A DNA stretch of 36,782 nucleotides, taken from Acidimicrobiaceae bacterium (lineage in GTDB: Bacteria > Actinomycetota > Acidimicrobiia > Acidimicrobiales > UBA8190). The position numbers and the translations under genes were made by a program. The notes under the pieces are model-generated. The model was not told where the DNA came from. It saw only the letters and a program-made list of their open reading frames with translations, and searched no databases. The stretch spans positions 1 through 36,782 of the forward strand of contig PLZB01000103.1 of assembly GCA_003151955.1 (NCBI GenBank), in the 5' to 3' direction. Below, one piece after another: positions 1 through 9,024 of this stretch. Position 1 is the stretch's first letter; the number at the start of each line of letters is the position of its first letter.

Positions 1-591
1 CCGGCCCCGTCGGTGGATCCGGGTTAAGGGAGAGGCTCCGTCGCCGGATTGTCCTGGTGGCTGTTGCAGGTCGACAACTACGGCCCCATTCCGCTCCGGG
101 ACACCCCCCATCGGGCTGTCGCTCCCCTGGTCGTAATCGCGATCGTCCCAACTCCCAGGTCGCAGTTGCCCGGACGCAGTTGTGGGCCCCTCCGGCGCAG
201 CTGGTTCCAGGGCTCCGACGTCGTCTGCCACCAGATCCTGGCCTTCAGTGGACGTCTCCCCGGGTCGCTGTTGCGCAGGAGCAATCGTGACGCCGACGAG
301 GGCGAGGAACCAGGCGGTGAGAGTGATGCGGCCCTCATGGCCCCGGGGCAGGTACGCCTCGATCCACCCGCGTGCCACCAGCCCGTCGACACCCTCACAG
401 GCGCGGCGGTAGGGGATGCCCAAGGTGACGGCCCAATCAGTGATCGTCACCGGGACGGACCCCTGAGGGTCAGCCTCGGCGGCGACCTAGAACAGGACCA
501 GCCGTTCTGGCCACGTCAACGCCTCGTCGCCAGCAAGGCGAGCGAGGGCGCGACATCCCACACTGATGTCCCCAAGGGGGGATACAGTCAC
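1..591 (-). pseudogene. Winged-helix-like DNA-binding protein, interrupted by an in-frame TAG, runs off the left edge
   Basis: On the minus strand a GTG at 591-589, about 11 nt after an AAAGGAG ribosome-binding site, opens a frame of 34 codons that ends in TAG at 489-487. The same frame then stays open to base 1. Residues after the stop read like a winged helix: TITDWAVTLGIPYRRACEGV, then VARGWIEAYLPRGHEGRITL, the pattern of a recognition helix followed by a wing. The part past about base 320 is low-complexity and acidic. Because both sides of the amber codon look coding, I read it as one gene broken by a nonsense mutation; a restart at the GTG at 450-448 could still give a shorter protein. 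Function and target are unknown. The lower GC of the neighbourhood suggests acquired DNA. Confidence 0.45.
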
Positions 592-1007
592 GTTGACAGC
601 TACTCCTTTCTGGATTGATGACAGAAGCCCGCCTGTGGTTGGGACCCGGCGTCTTTGGTGCCAGGAGGAGCATCGGTAAAGCTAGCGAGGGATGCGGACG
701 CGATGGGAAGTGCGTTTCGTGCTAGCTCCGGTGCGCTTTCAGGACGCAAGCTGATTGCAGCGAGGTCAAACATGGAACGAACGCGGTGGTTGACCCGAGC
801 TGGGGCGTCAGCGTTTGGTGGCGGGTCGTCAGTTGCAGGGGGTGGCGGAATTGCAAACTCGCTCGTTGGATCGGGTTGCTAACCAGGTGTGGATCACGCA
901 ACGGGCCTGTGGACGAAATCCACGATACATCACGAGCTCACGGGGCATCGACCTGGAGGGTTCGGTCCTACTTGTTGGCAACGGGCCCGTCTGATCGGTG
1001 TGATTAT
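592..1007. other. Intergenic stretch without a convincing gene
   Basis: About 415 bases of clearly lower GC than the rest of the window. A 75-codon frame at 655-882 exists but has no ribosome-binding site, no family resemblance and no codon bias, so I do not call it. The stretch may hold the divergent promoters of the interrupted HTH frame on the left and the small membrane protein on the right, but I could not pick out clear -35/-10 pairs. Confidence 0.4.
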
Positions 1008-1331
1008 ATGGAATTGGAGCCTAGGCTGACAGCCGAGTTCGCTTCCATTCACAGGTCAATGCAACGCCGTTCGTTGAGACTATTCGTCGTTTCGGTCTGT
1101 GCTGGCGGAGCGGTCGCTGTCACGAGTGCATTAGGCCTGAAGGGCATACCATTCCGGATGGTGGCATCAATTGGTCTCCTAGTTGTCGTCTCCGCCGCAG
1201 TACTATATGCATTGCTTCTAGCTCGGTATGTAAAGATGCGAATCCGCGTTGGGATACCACTCATCGGTTCGGAGGCGGAGCGGAAGTTGAGCGAAGTCCT
1301 TCGGGAGAATCCCGACCAGACCCTGCAATAG
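1008..1331 (+). CDS. Small two-helix membrane protein, unknown function
   Basis: 107 residues. I chose the ATG at 1008 because coding-like sequence and two hydrophobic segments begin after it; the same frame is open upstream to 786, but that part looks non-coding. Two likely transmembrane helices lie at about residues 25-45 (starting LFVVSVCAGGAVAV) and 50-72 (MVASIGLLVVVSAAVLYALL), followed by a basic, then charged cytoplasmic tail ending ENPDQTLQ. Codon use includes TTA, CTA, ATA and AGA-type codons that are rare elsewhere in the window, so the gene may have been acquired by transfer. The ribosome-binding site is weak. I do not recognise the family. Confidence 0.5.
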   Translation: MELEPRLTAEFASIHRSMQRRSLRLFVVSVCAGGAVAVTSALGLKGIPFRMVASIGLLVVVSAAVLYALLLARYVKMRIRVGIPLIGSEAERKLSEVLRENPDQTLQ

Positions 1332-1661
1332 GGAGATGGGGGGACTCGTCAACAACCCCCGAAAGCCCCGACCAGCGCGGAAGAAGGGGAGTGCGCAGGA
1401 TGTCCGGGTCCTCTTCAGGTCACCTCACCGGTATCCCGATCGCTTGTCACGGCAGGTCGTCACAGGGTTCGATCGAACGCTCGCGGGGTCAGGTGCCGGG
1501 CCATGTGACGACCCAGGAACCCGCTGCTTCCCGGGACCAGTACCCGCACGTCGTCCTCACCGCCTCAGGGCCCCGGGTTGGGGCCGACCCACGGGCCGGC
1601 CACTAGCCTGCCGGATTCGACCCGATGACCCCGGCAGGGATCTCAGGAGAGGTACTGGGCG
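1332..1661. other. Intergenic stretch; 12-bp palindrome and probable leader of the next gene
   Basis: No gene is supported here. It contains a perfect 12-bp palindrome, GTTCGATCGAAC, at 1467-1478, which could be a protein-binding site. GC content climbs to the window's norm from about 1500 onward. A TAGCCT hexamer at about 1603 could be the -10 box for the gene starting at 1662, whose ribosome-binding site (CAGGAGAGG) is at about 1644-1652. Confidence 0.35.
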
Positions 1662-2633
1662 ATGTCGCAGCTGATCCTGACAGGCGGTCGGCTCCGGGCC
1701 CGGGCCAAGGGCCTCGTTCTCGGGAACCTCTACGACGACTCCCGCATCGCCCTGCTCGACACGTCGATCGGGGACATCTCCGTCAAGGTCCGTCGCCGGA
1801 CGCCGGCCGATCTCCTGCCACCGGGTGAGCCGTCCCATGTCTTCAAGTCCGGTGCGGTCCTCGGGGGCAAGCTCGCCGTCGTTTCCCTGACAGAGCTGCT
1901 CGTCTACGACCTCGACTCGTTCCGACTGGAGCGCTCGCTCAGCCACCCCAGTTTCAACGACCTCCACGATGTGGACTGGATCCGGGATCGATGGCATGTC
2001 GTGGACACCGGCCTCGATGCCGTCGTGGTCATGACCGAGGAGGGTGTCGTCGAGGAGACGATCAGCGTCGGACCGGAGCCGACCTGGGACCGGTTCGATC
2101 CCGAGGTCGACTACCGGCGGGTGGCCTCCACCAAGCCCCATCTGGCCCACCCCAACCACATCGTCGACGGGCCCGGCGGCCCCTGGGTGACCCGGTACTG
2201 GCAGCAGGACGCCGTCTGCCTCGACGACCCCGGGAGGAGTCTCCCCATCCCGTTCGGTCCCCCCCACGACGGCATCCTCTCGAACGGGCTCCTGTGGTTC
2301 ACGACCGTCAACGGGCACCTCGCCGCCGTCGACCCGGGGTCGGGCCAGGTCGCCCGGCACGTCGACCTGAACGAGGTGGAGGGACCCGGGGGCCGCGACC
2401 TGGGGTGGTCCCGGGGACTGGCCCTCGAGGGGGAGACCGCCTTCGTCGGCTTCAGCCGGCTCCGCGGCACCACCGGCCGCGAGGCCATGGCCCGCCTCTC
2501 CGGTCACGGCCGGCAGGGACCGCTCCCCACCCGGGTCGTCGCCTACGACCTGCGTCGGATGACGATCGAAGCCGTCTGGGACCTCCAGGAGGCCGGCTTC
2601 GACGCCGTCTTCGGCATCCTGCCCGTCGGCTGA
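1662..2633 (+). CDS. Propeller-like protein of unknown function (DUF4915/TIGR03032-like)
   Basis: 323 residues, cytoplasmic (no signal peptide). The ATG at 1662 follows a clear CAGGAGAGG site. The sequence is built of short beta-rich segments with repeated W/D patterns (DLHDVDWIRDRWHVVDTGLD, then HPNHIVDGPGGPWVTRY, then NGLLWFTTVNGHLAAVDP), consistent with a six-bladed propeller of the kind annotated as DUF4915 or TIGR03032. Such proteins are often found near glycosyl or sulfotransferase genes, but none is present here, so no pathway can be assigned. It converges on the LLM oxidoreductase gene with only 11 bases between the stop codons. The family assignment is by overall pattern and is uncertain; the gene call itself is secure. 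Confidence 0.75.
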   Translation: MSQLILTGGRLRARAKGLVLGNLYDDSRIALLDTSIGDISVKVRRRTPADLLPPGEPSHVFKSGAVLGGKLAVVSLTELLVYDLDSFRLERSLSHPSFNDLHDVDWIRDRWHVVDTGLDAVVVMTEEGVVEETISVGPEPTWDRFDPEVDYRRVASTKPHLAHPNHIVDGPGGPWVTRYWQQDAVCLDDPGRSLPIPFGPPHDGILSNGLLWFTTVNGHLAAVDPGSGQVARHVDLNEVEGPGGRDLGWSRGLALEGETAFVGFSRLRGTTGREAMARLSGHGRQGPLPTRVVAYDLRRMTIEAVWDLQEAGFDAVFGILPVG

Positions 2634-2644
2634 CCCGGGCCGGC

Positions 2645-3529
2645 TCAGGCCAGCTCGGGCAGGATGGCGGCGACCACCTCCACCATGGTCTCGTCGTCGT
2701 CCCAGACGGGGTCGTCGGCCCGGGGGTGGTGGAAGACGAGGTCGGTGAAGCCGAGGGCCCGGTAGCGGCCGGCGAAGTCCCGGAAAGCCTCCAGACCGGC
2801 CAGGGGCCGCTCCACCTCGTTGGTGACGAGGAGGATCCGGTCGATCGAGGCGGGGTCCCGCCCGGCCCGGTCGCAGGCGGCGTCGAGGGTGACCACCTGG
2901 GCGGTCACGACGGCCTCGGCCCCGGCCGGCCCGAGATCCCCCCCGGAGAGGGCCCCGTAGGTGATCCAGCTCTCGGCCCGGGAGGCCGCCAGGGCCATCC
3001 CCCTCGGTCCGGTGGCGGCCAGGGCCATGGGGACCCGGGGGACCTGGACGCAACCGGGCAGCATCCGGGCCTCCACCACCGTGTAGTGGGTCCCGTCGTG
3101 GGAGGTGAGGGGCTGGCGGAGGAGGAGGTCGAGGACCTCGACGAACTCATCGAGCCGGTCGGCCCGCTCCCCCGGGGACAGCGTCGGGCCCCCGAGGACG
3201 CCGGCGTCGTAGCCCGGGCCGCCGGCGCCGACCCCGAGCACGAACCGTCCCTCCGAGAGCCGGTCCAGGGTCATGGCCTCCTTGGCCAGGGTGACGGGAT
3301 GACGGAAGTTGGGGGAGGCCACCATCGTCCCCAGGCGGATCCGAGAGGTCGAGACGGCCAGGGCGGCCAGCCAGGGGACGGTGGCCTGCCAGTCCCGGTC
3401 CCGGTAGCGCCGCCAGGAGAGGTGGTCGTAGGTCCAGAGGTGGGCGTAGCCGAGGGCCTCGACCCGCCGGGCCCGGTCCCTGGTCTCGGGCCAGGGGTCG
3501 GTGGGGAGGACGACGACGCCGACCCGCAT
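2645..3529 (-). CDS. LLM class (luciferase-like) flavin or F420-dependent oxidoreductase
   Basis: 294 residues, a TIM-barrel oxidoreductase of the bacterial luciferase superfamily. It begins with the usual short strand MRVGVVVLPTD, then has the family signatures YAHLWTYDHLSW, SRIRLGTMVASPNFRHPVTLAKE and LSEGRFVLGVGAGGPGYD, the last being the phosphate-binding region for F420 or FMN. In Actinomycetota most members with this pattern use F420, but the sequence alone does not prove which cofactor; the substrate is unknown. Its ATG at 3529-3527 directly abuts the TAG of the upstream TSUP permease (3532-3530), with no gap, so the two are probably translated as a coupled pair from one transcript. 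Confidence 0.88.
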   Translation of the reverse strand: MRVGVVVLPTDPWPETRDRARRVEALGYAHLWTYDHLSWRRYRDRDWQATVPWLAALAVSTSRIRLGTMVASPNFRHPVTLAKEAMTLDRLSEGRFVLGVGAGGPGYDAGVLGGPTLSPGERADRLDEFVEVLDLLLRQPLTSHDGTHYTVVEARMLPGCVQVPRVPMALAATGPRGMALAASRAESWITYGALSGGDLGPAGAEAVVTAQVVTLDAACDRAGRDPASIDRILLVTNEVERPLAGLEAFRDFAGRYRALGFTDLVFHHPRADDPVWDDDETMVEVVAAILPELA

Positions 3530-4420
3530 CTACCGGGCCGGGACCGGGATCTCGGCCGGGGCCGCCCGCCGCCGCCGCCGGACGGTCGTCACCGTCAGCA
3601 CCGCGGCCAGGCCCAGGGCCGCCGCCCCGGCCAGGGGGACGTTCCCGAGGCCGAGGAGCTTCAGACCGGAGAGGAGGAGCATCAGGCCGATGGCGCTGCG
3701 GAGGAGCCCGCTCGGGGCGGAGGCCGAGAGCCGGGCCCCCAGGTAGACGGCAGGGAGGGAGCCCAGGATGAGGGAGAGGGTGAGCCCCAGCTGGACGTGG
3801 CCGAAGACGATCTGGCCCAGGGCGGCCGAGAGGACCAGGGGGATCGACTGGACCAGGTCCGTCCCCACCAGCTGGGACCCGGTCAGCTCGGGGTAGAGGA
3901 ACATCAGGGCCACGATCATGAGGGACCCGGACCCCACCGAGGTCATCCCCACGATGAGCCCCCCGATGACGCCGACGGCCAGGGTGGGGAGGACCTTGAC
4001 GGCGGGGAGCTCGGCGGCGGCCTCGGTGGGCTGGGGCCGGCCCACCAGGGCCCGGAGGATCAGGCCGGCCACGGCCACGAGGAGGGCCACCCCGAGGGCC
4101 ACCTTGATGTCGCTCTGGAGGGCCTTCCCCTGGGCCAGGAAATGGAGGAGGGCGGCCCCGGTGAACCCGGCCGGGATCGCCCCCACCGCCAACCAGGCCA
4201 CCAGCTTGAGGTGGACCGTCTTCTTCCTGAGGTGAACGGCCCCTCCCACCGGCTTCATGAAGACCGAGGCGACCAGGTCGCTCGAGACGGCCGCTCCGGG
4301 GGAGACGTGGAGGAGGAGGACGAGGACCGGGGTCATGAGGGCCCCCCCGCCCATCCCGGTGAGGCCGACGGCGAACCCGACGATGGCTCCGGCCAGGACG
4401 ATGGCCAAGTCGATGTGCAT
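3530..4420 (-). CDS. TSUP family (TauE/SafE) membrane permease
   Basis: 296 residues from the ATG at 4420, preferred over an upstream in-frame ATG at 4441 because a strong AAGGGAGG site precedes it by about 8 nt. The family hallmark, a glycine-rich first helix VGFAVGLTGMGGGALMTPVL, is present and repeated in the second half as GVIGGLIVGMTSVGSGSLM, giving the twofold repeat known for TSUP exporters. About eight hydrophobic segments are visible. Members move small organic or inorganic sulfur anions and other carboxylates across the inner membrane; the substrate here is unknown. A possible -10 hexamer TAGACT lies at 4468-4463. The downstream LLM oxidoreductase is translationally coupled to it, hinting that the permease handles its substrate or product. 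Confidence 0.85.
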   Translation of the reverse strand: MHIDLAIVLAGAIVGFAVGLTGMGGGALMTPVLVLLLHVSPGAAVSSDLVASVFMKPVGGAVHLRKKTVHLKLVAWLAVGAIPAGFTGAALLHFLAQGKALQSDIKVALGVALLVAVAGLILRALVGRPQPTEAAAELPAVKVLPTLAVGVIGGLIVGMTSVGSGSLMIVALMFLYPELTGSQLVGTDLVQSIPLVLSAALGQIVFGHVQLGLTLSLILGSLPAVYLGARLSASAPSGLLRSAIGLMLLLSGLKLLGLGNVPLAGAAALGLAAVLTVTTVRRRRRAAPAEIPVPAR

Positions 4421-4513
4421 GTCCCGGCCCTCCCTTCCCAACGGGGTCCAGCTTCCCGACAGAGTCTAGCGAATCACTAGGAACGCCGTTCTTCGGGGGA
4501 TGCGCCCGTGAGG

Positions 4514-4840
4514 TCAGGCGGCGCAGGACCGGCAGAGGGGCCCCCGGGGGTCGACGAGGTCGACCCGGTGGCGGAGCTGGAGACAGCGCTGGCAGCGGAA
4601 CTCGTCGCTGGCCAGGTCGGGGTCCTCCCCGCCCACCTCGTCCTCGGCGTGGGTCATGGCCTCGAGGGTCTCCTGGATCCGGCTCTCCTCGACGTCGTCC
4701 TCGGCCACCAGGTCCCCGTCGAGGTCGTCCTCGAGCAGGGTGTCCTCGTCGAGCTCCTCCAGACAGAGCTCCTCGGGCGGTTCGAGGTCGGGCTCCCCAT
4801 CGCTGAAGTGCTGCTCCTGGGGCTGGTGGACGACGGCCAT
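4514..4840 (-). CDS. Small acidic zinc-ribbon protein, DUF4193-like
   Basis: 108 residues. The ATG at 4840 sits 7 nt after a GGAGGGAACGCC site, so the longer open frame to 4924 is not used. The N-terminal two thirds are strikingly acidic (for example LEELDEDTLLEDDLDGDLV). The C-terminus carries a four-cysteine ribbon, FRCQRCLQLRHRVDLVD then CRSCAA, of the C-X2-C...C-X2-C type. This layout matches the actinobacterial DUF4193 family, whose members are short, acidic and end in a C-X2-C pair followed by alanines. Function is not established. It is transcribed away from pstS, with a possible -10 box TAGGCT at 4871-4866. Confidence 0.7.
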   Translation of the reverse strand: MAVVHQPQEQHFSDGEPDLEPPEELCLEELDEDTLLEDDLDGDLVAEDDVEESRIQETLEAMTHAEDEVGGEDPDLASDEFRCQRCLQLRHRVDLVDPRGPLCRSCAA

Positions 4841-4908
4841 GGCGTTCCCTCCGGCTCTGTCACCCAGCCTACGCCCGGGCTCTGGTCCCCGCCTCCGGCG
4901 CTCCCGGG

Positions 4909-4938
4909 TTGACATCTCCTCCATGGATTCCCTAATAT
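4909..4938 (+). promoter_or_regulatory. Near-consensus housekeeping promoter of the pst operon
   Basis: A perfect -35 hexamer TTGACA (4909-4914) is followed after 18 bases by TAATAT (4933-4938), one mismatch from the consensus -10 TATAAT. Transcription should start near 4945, leaving a leader of about 36 nt with a GGAGG site at 4972-4976 before the GTG start of pstS at 4981. Such a strong, AT-rich promoter stands out in this GC-rich DNA. I saw no convincing tandem PHO-box repeats around it. Confidence 0.7.
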
Positions 4939-4980
4939 CCAGGGACTTAGTAGATAAATGACCCCGACCCTGGAGGATCC

Positions 4981-6153
4981 GTGCGAAGCCGTCGTCTCAT
5001 CGTCCCCGCCCTGCTGGCCCTGACCCTGGCCGCCGGGGCCTGCGGAAGCTCGTCGAGCTCCTCGGCAACGTCGACGACAGCGGCCACCACCACCGCCCCC
5101 CCGGTCACCACCGTCTCCGGTCCGGGCGGGCTCCTCGACCCCACCGCCGACGTCCAGAGCGCCACGGTGACGGCCAACGGGGCCGGGGCCAACTCCATCC
5201 AGCCCTTCTTCCAGAAGGCCTTCTACGTCTACAACCAGGCCAACCCCAAGCTCACCGTCCAGTACGCCCCCACCGGGAGCAGCGTCGGGATCACCGACAT
5301 CGAGCAGGGAACGGTCGACTTCGGGGACTCCGAGATCCCCATGGCCGCCGCCGACCTGGCCAAGGCCACCAAGGGGGCCATCCTCCAGGTCCCCGTCGAC
5401 CTCGGGGGGGTGGCCCTCTCCTACAACCTGGGGAGCTCCGGGCCGAAGTCCCTGAACCTGGACGGACCCACCCTGGCCGGGATCCTCCTCGGGACCGTCA
5501 CCACCTGGAACGACCCCGCCATCGCCGCCCTGAACAGCGGGGTGACCCTGCCCTCCGAGCCCATCGTGGCCGTCCACCGGGCCGACTCCTCCGGTCCCGG
5601 CTACGACCTCGACCAGTACCTGATCGACACGGCCCCGACCTGGGCCGCCAAGGTCGGGACCAAGGCCTCGAAGACCTGGCCCGAGGCGACGGTCGGCGTG
5701 GGGGAGCAGCTCAACACCGGGGTGGCCACCACCATCTCCCAGACGGCGGGGGCCATCGGGTTCGTCGAGTACGGCTACGCCAAGCAGGCCGGCTTCACGA
5801 ACGCCTCCCTCAAGAACGCGGCCGGGACCTTCGTGGCCCCCTCGGAGGCCTCCATCGCCTCGGCCGGGTCCCAGGCCACCGGCCTCAGCGCCACCAGCTT
5901 CAACATCGTGAACGGGGCCGGGGCCCAGACCTACCCGCTGGCCAACTTCTCCTGGACCCTCCTCTACCAGGAGCAGTCCAACCAGGACCTCGGGATCGCC
6001 CTGGGCAAGCTCTTCGACTGGGTGACGACGACGGGCCAGGGCCAGGCCGCCGCCCTCGGCTACGCCCCCCTCCCGGCCAACGCCGTCACGCTGGCCCACC
6101 AGACCCTGGAGGAGCTCCAGACCTCGACCGGCCAGCCCCTCTTCTCCCACTGA
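4981..6153 (+). CDS. pstS: Phosphate ABC transporter substrate-binding lipoprotein PstS
   Basis: 390 residues. GTG start 4 nt after GGAGG. A lipoprotein signal peptide ends in LAAGAC with the lipidated cysteine at residue 21, then a Ser/Thr linker to about residue 47. The binding domain has the PstS features ANGAGANSIQPFF (65-77), FGDSEIPM (114-121), GTVTTWNDPAI (171-181) and HRADSSGPGYD (199-209). The last two are the usual GxIxxWxDPxI and HRxDxSGTT-type phosphate-contact segments; note that the typical GTT is here GPG, and the usual GAGASFPAPL segment is GAGANSIQPF. These changes are modest and do not argue against phosphate binding. It captures phosphate outside the membrane and hands it to PstCA. 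First gene of pstSCAB. Confidence 0.93.
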   Translation: MRSRRLIVPALLALTLAAGACGSSSSSSATSTTAATTTAPPVTTVSGPGGLLDPTADVQSATVTANGAGANSIQPFFQKAFYVYNQANPKLTVQYAPTGSSVGITDIEQGTVDFGDSEIPMAAADLAKATKGAILQVPVDLGGVALSYNLGSSGPKSLNLDGPTLAGILLGTVTTWNDPAIAALNSGVTLPSEPIVAVHRADSSGPGYDLDQYLIDTAPTWAAKVGTKASKTWPEATVGVGEQLNTGVATTISQTAGAIGFVEYGYAKQAGFTNASLKNAAGTFVAPSEASIASAGSQATGLSATSFNIVNGAGAQTYPLANFSWTLLYQEQSNQDLGIALGKLFDWVTTTGQGQAAALGYAPLPANAVTLAHQTLEELQTSTGQPLFSH

Positions 6154-6218
6154 CCGACCCCGGCCCCCGGGCCCCCGCCGTCGCCGCTGCCGCCTCCCCC
6201 CGGGCCCGCCCGGGGGCG

Positions 6219-7169
6219 GTGGCCGGCGTCCGGGAGGCCCTCGACCGGCGCCGGGGTCGTCCCGGCGGCCGGCTGGCCGGGGCCGTCCGGTGGGTCGGCG
6301 CCGGCCTCTTCGTGGCCGTCGTCCTGGCCCTGGTCTGGTCCCTCCTGGCCGGAGCCGAGCCGGCCTTCGCCCGGGACGGGCTCCGGTTCCTCTGGGGCGG
6401 GAGCCTCGATCGGACCGGAACCGCCTACGGGGCCGGCCCCTTCGTGGTCGGGACCCTCCTCACCACGGCCGTGGCCCTCCTCCTCGCCGTCCCCGTCGGG
6501 ATCGGGACGGCGGCCATGCTCTCCGAGCTCGCCCCCCGGTGGCTGGCCGGCCCCCTGAGCATCCTCGTCGACCTCATCGCCGCCGTCCCGAGCATCGTGG
6601 TGGGTCTCTTCGGACTGCTGGTCCTGAGCCCCCTCTTCGGCCGGGACGTGGGCCCCTTCCTGAAGGAGCTCCCCCTCCTGGGCCGCCTCTTCGGGGGAAC
6701 CCTCGAAGGGGGGTCGAGCGTCCTGCTGGCCGGCGTCATCCTGGCCGTCATGATCCTCCCCACCATGGTGGCCCTGACCCGGACGGCCTTCGCCGGAGTG
6801 GCCCGGGCCGACCGGGAGGCGGCCCTGGCCCTCGGGGCCACCCGGTGGCAGGTGGTCCGGGGGGCGGTCATCCCGGGGGCCCGCTCCGGGATCCGGGCCG
6901 CCTTCACCCTCTCGGTGGGCCGGGCCGTCGGGGAGGCCATCGCCGTGGCCCTGGTCATCGGGAACCGGCCCGCCGTCCCCCACTCCCTCCTCGCCCCCGG
7001 GGCCACCCTCGGCTCCTACGTCGTCACCCAGTTCTCCGAGGCGGCCCAGGGCCTCCCCCGGGCCCGGATCGTGGGCCTCGTCGTGGTCCTCCTGGTCCTC
7101 ACCGCCCTGGTCAACGGGGCCGGGGCCCTCCTCCTCCGGAAGCGGACCACCGCCGGGGGGACCCCGTGA
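6219..7169 (+). CDS. pstC: Phosphate ABC transporter permease PstC
   Basis: 316 residues from the GTG at 6219. Six transmembrane helices are visible; the ABC permease EAA loop is present as DREAALALGATRWQVVRGAV, followed by GRAVGEAIAVALVIGN typical of PstC. The segment VDLIAAVPSIVVGLFGLLV is the usual PstC conserved stretch. The start is uncertain: the frame is open back into the pstS stop codon, there is no clear ribosome-binding site before 6219, and only a CTG (6150) or GTG would serve upstream. PstC and PstA form the membrane channel for phosphate. The stop overlaps the GTG start of pstA by 4 nt (GTGA). Confidence 0.9.
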   Translation: MAGVREALDRRRGRPGGRLAGAVRWVGAGLFVAVVLALVWSLLAGAEPAFARDGLRFLWGGSLDRTGTAYGAGPFVVGTLLTTAVALLLAVPVGIGTAAMLSELAPRWLAGPLSILVDLIAAVPSIVVGLFGLLVLSPLFGRDVGPFLKELPLLGRLFGGTLEGGSSVLLAGVILAVMILPTMVALTRTAFAGVARADREAALALGATRWQVVRGAVIPGARSGIRAAFTLSVGRAVGEAIAVALVIGNRPAVPHSLLAPGATLGSYVVTQFSEAAQGLPRARIVGLVVVLLVLTALVNGAGALLLRKRTTAGGTP

Positions 7170-8089
7170 CGCTCGCTGCCCCCCTTTTCACCGACGAAGC
7201 CGCCGAGGCCCGCCGTCGGCTGGTCCGGGGCAGTGCCCTGCGGACCCTGGGCCGGCGCCGACTCCGGGGCCGCATCGCCACGGCCCTCTGCGCCCTGGCC
7301 CTGGTCCTGGCCCTCGCCCCCCTGGCCGCCCTCCTCGGCTACACCGCCTACCGGGGCCTCGGGAGCCTCTCGGTCGCCTTCTTCGTCCACACCGCCACCC
7401 CCCCGGGGATCCCGGGCGGGGGGATCGCCGACGCCATCGTCGGGACCCTCGTCATCGTGGCCCTGGCCGTCCTGGCCGCCGTCCCCCTGGGCCTGGCCGT
7501 GGCCCTCCTCCTCGTCGACCGTCCCGGCCGGGTGGCCGGGGTCATCCGGTTCGCCGCCGACGTCCTGACGGGTATCCCCTCGATCGCCCTGGGGATCTTC
7601 GCCTACGCCGTCGTCGTCCGGCCCATGGGGGGCTTCTCCGGCCTGGCCGGGAGCGTGGCCCTGGCCGTCCTCATGGTCCCCATCGTCATCCGGGCCGACG
7701 AGGAGGCCATGGCGGCGGTCCCCACCGACCTCCGGGAGGCCGGCCTCGCCCTCGGGGCCCCCCGGTCCCGGGTCCTCCGGTCCGTCGTCCTGAGAGGTGC
7801 CGTTCCCGGCCTCGTCACCGGGAACCTCCTAGCCCTGGCCCGGGCCGTGGGGGAGACCGCTCCCGTCCTCTTCGTCATCGGGGTGGGGGCCTTCGGGAGC
7901 AGGGTGGGCTGGAACCCCCTCCATCCCCTGGCCGCCATGCCGGTCGACATCTACGAGAACGGCACGGCCGCCTTCCCGGCCCAGCAGGCCGGGGCCTGGG
8001 GGACGGCCCTCGTCCTCCTCCTCTTCGTCCTCCTCCTGAGCGTGACGGCCCGGATCGTGGCCGCCCGCCTGAACCGGAAGGCCCGCTGA
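7166..8089 (+). CDS. pstA: Phosphate ABC transporter permease PstA
   Basis: 307 residues. I place the start at the GTG of 7166, which overlaps the pstC TGA (GTGA), since the much longer open frame upstream is only the shadow of pstC. After a short basic N-terminus come six hydrophobic helices, with the PstA signatures [20 protein letters not shown] and the EAA loop [20 protein letters not shown], then [15 protein letters not shown]. The loop [13 protein letters not shown] near the end is where PstA proteins usually carry MP..IY. It pairs with PstC. One base separates its stop from pstB, so pstA and pstB are almost certainly cotranslated. Confidence 0.9.
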   Translation: MTLAAPLFTDEAAEARRRLVRGSALRTLGRRRLRGRIATALCALALVLALAPLAALLGYTAYRGLGSLSVAFFVHTATPPGIPGGGIADAIVGTLVIVALAVLAAVPLGLAVALLLVDRPGRVAGVIRFAADVLTGIPSIALGIFAYAVVVRPMGGFSGLAGSVALAVLMVPIVIRADEEAMAAVPTDLREAGLALGAPRSRVLRSVVLRGAVPGLVTGNLLALARAVGETAPVLFVIGVGAFGSRVGWNPLHPLAAMPVDIYENGTAAFPAQQAGAWGTALVLLLFVLLLSVTARIVAARLNRKAR

Positions 8090-8090
8090 G

Positions 8091-8975
8091 ATGCCCAGCC
8101 CCACCCCCGACACCATCCCGACAACGGTCGGCGAGAGCGCCGGCCTGCTGGGCCGACTGGCCGGGGAGGCGCGGCCGGCCGGGGACGACAGGGCCGCCGG
8201 GCCCTCCGAGATCGCCGTCAGGCTCTCCGAGGTCTCGGTGACCTTCGGGGGCCATCCCGCCGTCCGCCACGTCACCCTCGACCTCCCGGCCCGCCAGGTC
8301 ACCGCCCTGGTCGGTCCCTCGGGCTGCGGGAAGACCACCCTCCTCCGGGCCGTGAACCGGATGCACGACGAGACGGGGGCCACCCTCTCGGGGACGATCC
8401 ACCTCGGGGAGCTCGATGTCTACGGACCGGAGACCCGTCCGGAGCTGGTCCGGAGCCGGATCGGGATGGTCTTCCAGCGACCCAACCCCTTCCCGACCAT
8501 GAGCATCTTCGACAACGTCGTCTCAGGGCTCCGGTTCAACGGGATCCGGAACCGGGCCCTCCTGGCCGAGGCGGCCGAGGCCGCCCTGGTCCAGGCCGCC
8601 CTCTGGGACATCGTGAAGGACCGGCTCCAGCACTCCGCCCTGGAGCTCTCCGGGGGCCAGCAGCAACGGCTCTGCATCGCCCGGGCCCTCGCCGTCGAGC
8701 CCGAGGTCCTCCTCATGGACGAGCCCTGCTCGGCCCTCGACCCCATCGCCACCGGGAAGATCGAGGCCCTCATCTCCGAGCTCAGGTCGGAGATCACCAT
8801 CGTCCTCGTCACCCACAACATGTTCCAGGCCGCCCGGGTCTCCGACCTGACCGGGGTCTTCCTCCTCGACGAGGACCGGGTCGGGGAGCTCGTCGAGGTG
8901 GGGCCCACCGCCGAGGTCTTCTCCTCCCCCCGGGACCCCCGGACCCTCGAGTACGTCACCGGCCATATCGGCTGA
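8091..8975 (+). CDS. pstB: Phosphate ABC transporter ATP-binding protein PstB
   Basis: 294 residues, ATPase of the phosphate importer. Walker [10 protein letters not shown] is at 75-83, the Q-loop follows in [13 protein letters not shown] (typical of PstB), the signature is LSGGQQQR, Walker B is [13 protein letters not shown], and the H-loop histidine is in [13 protein letters not shown]. The first 38 residues are a disordered extension beyond the usual PstB start; a later start is possible but no internal start has a better site. The operon ends here without phoU, which usually follows pstB; the next gene is an Rrf2-type regulator under its own promoter. Confidence 0.93.
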   Translation: MPSPTPDTIPTTVGESAGLLGRLAGEARPAGDDRAAGPSEIAVRLSEVSVTFGGHPAVRHVTLDLPARQVTALVGPSGCGKTTLLRAVNRMHDETGATLSGTIHLGELDVYGPETRPELVRSRIGMVFQRPNPFPTMSIFDNVVSGLRFNGIRNRALLAEAAEAALVQAALWDIVKDRLQHSALELSGGQQQRLCIARALAVEPEVLLMDEPCSALDPIATGKIEALISELRSEITIVLVTHNMFQAARVSDLTGVFLLDEDRVGELVEVGPTAEVFSSPRDPRTLEYVTGHIG

Positions 8976-9024
8976 CTCCGACCCGGTTCGCCCCCCGGGG
9001 TCCCGGAGAGGGCAGAATCCCCCT

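Noticed and set aside
655..882. A 75-codon forward frame in the left intergenic region
   Set aside because: No ribosome-binding site, no codon bias, no recognisable motif.
4860..4980. Search for PHO boxes upstream of pstS
   Set aside because: Only a single GTCACCC-like word at about 4878 was seen, with no second unit at 11-base spacing.
4654..6150. A 498-codon minus-strand open frame opposite pstS
   Set aside because: It is a Gly/Arg/Val-rich shadow of pstS caused by high GC; it has no domain and no start site. The same holds for the long frames at 1557-3053, 1991-4480, 15825-18365 and 19050-20630.
6150..6218. A CTG start for pstC overlapping the pstS stop
   Set aside because: The frame is open, but CTG is rarely used and there is no ribosome-binding site; the GTG at 6219 was kept with a caveat.
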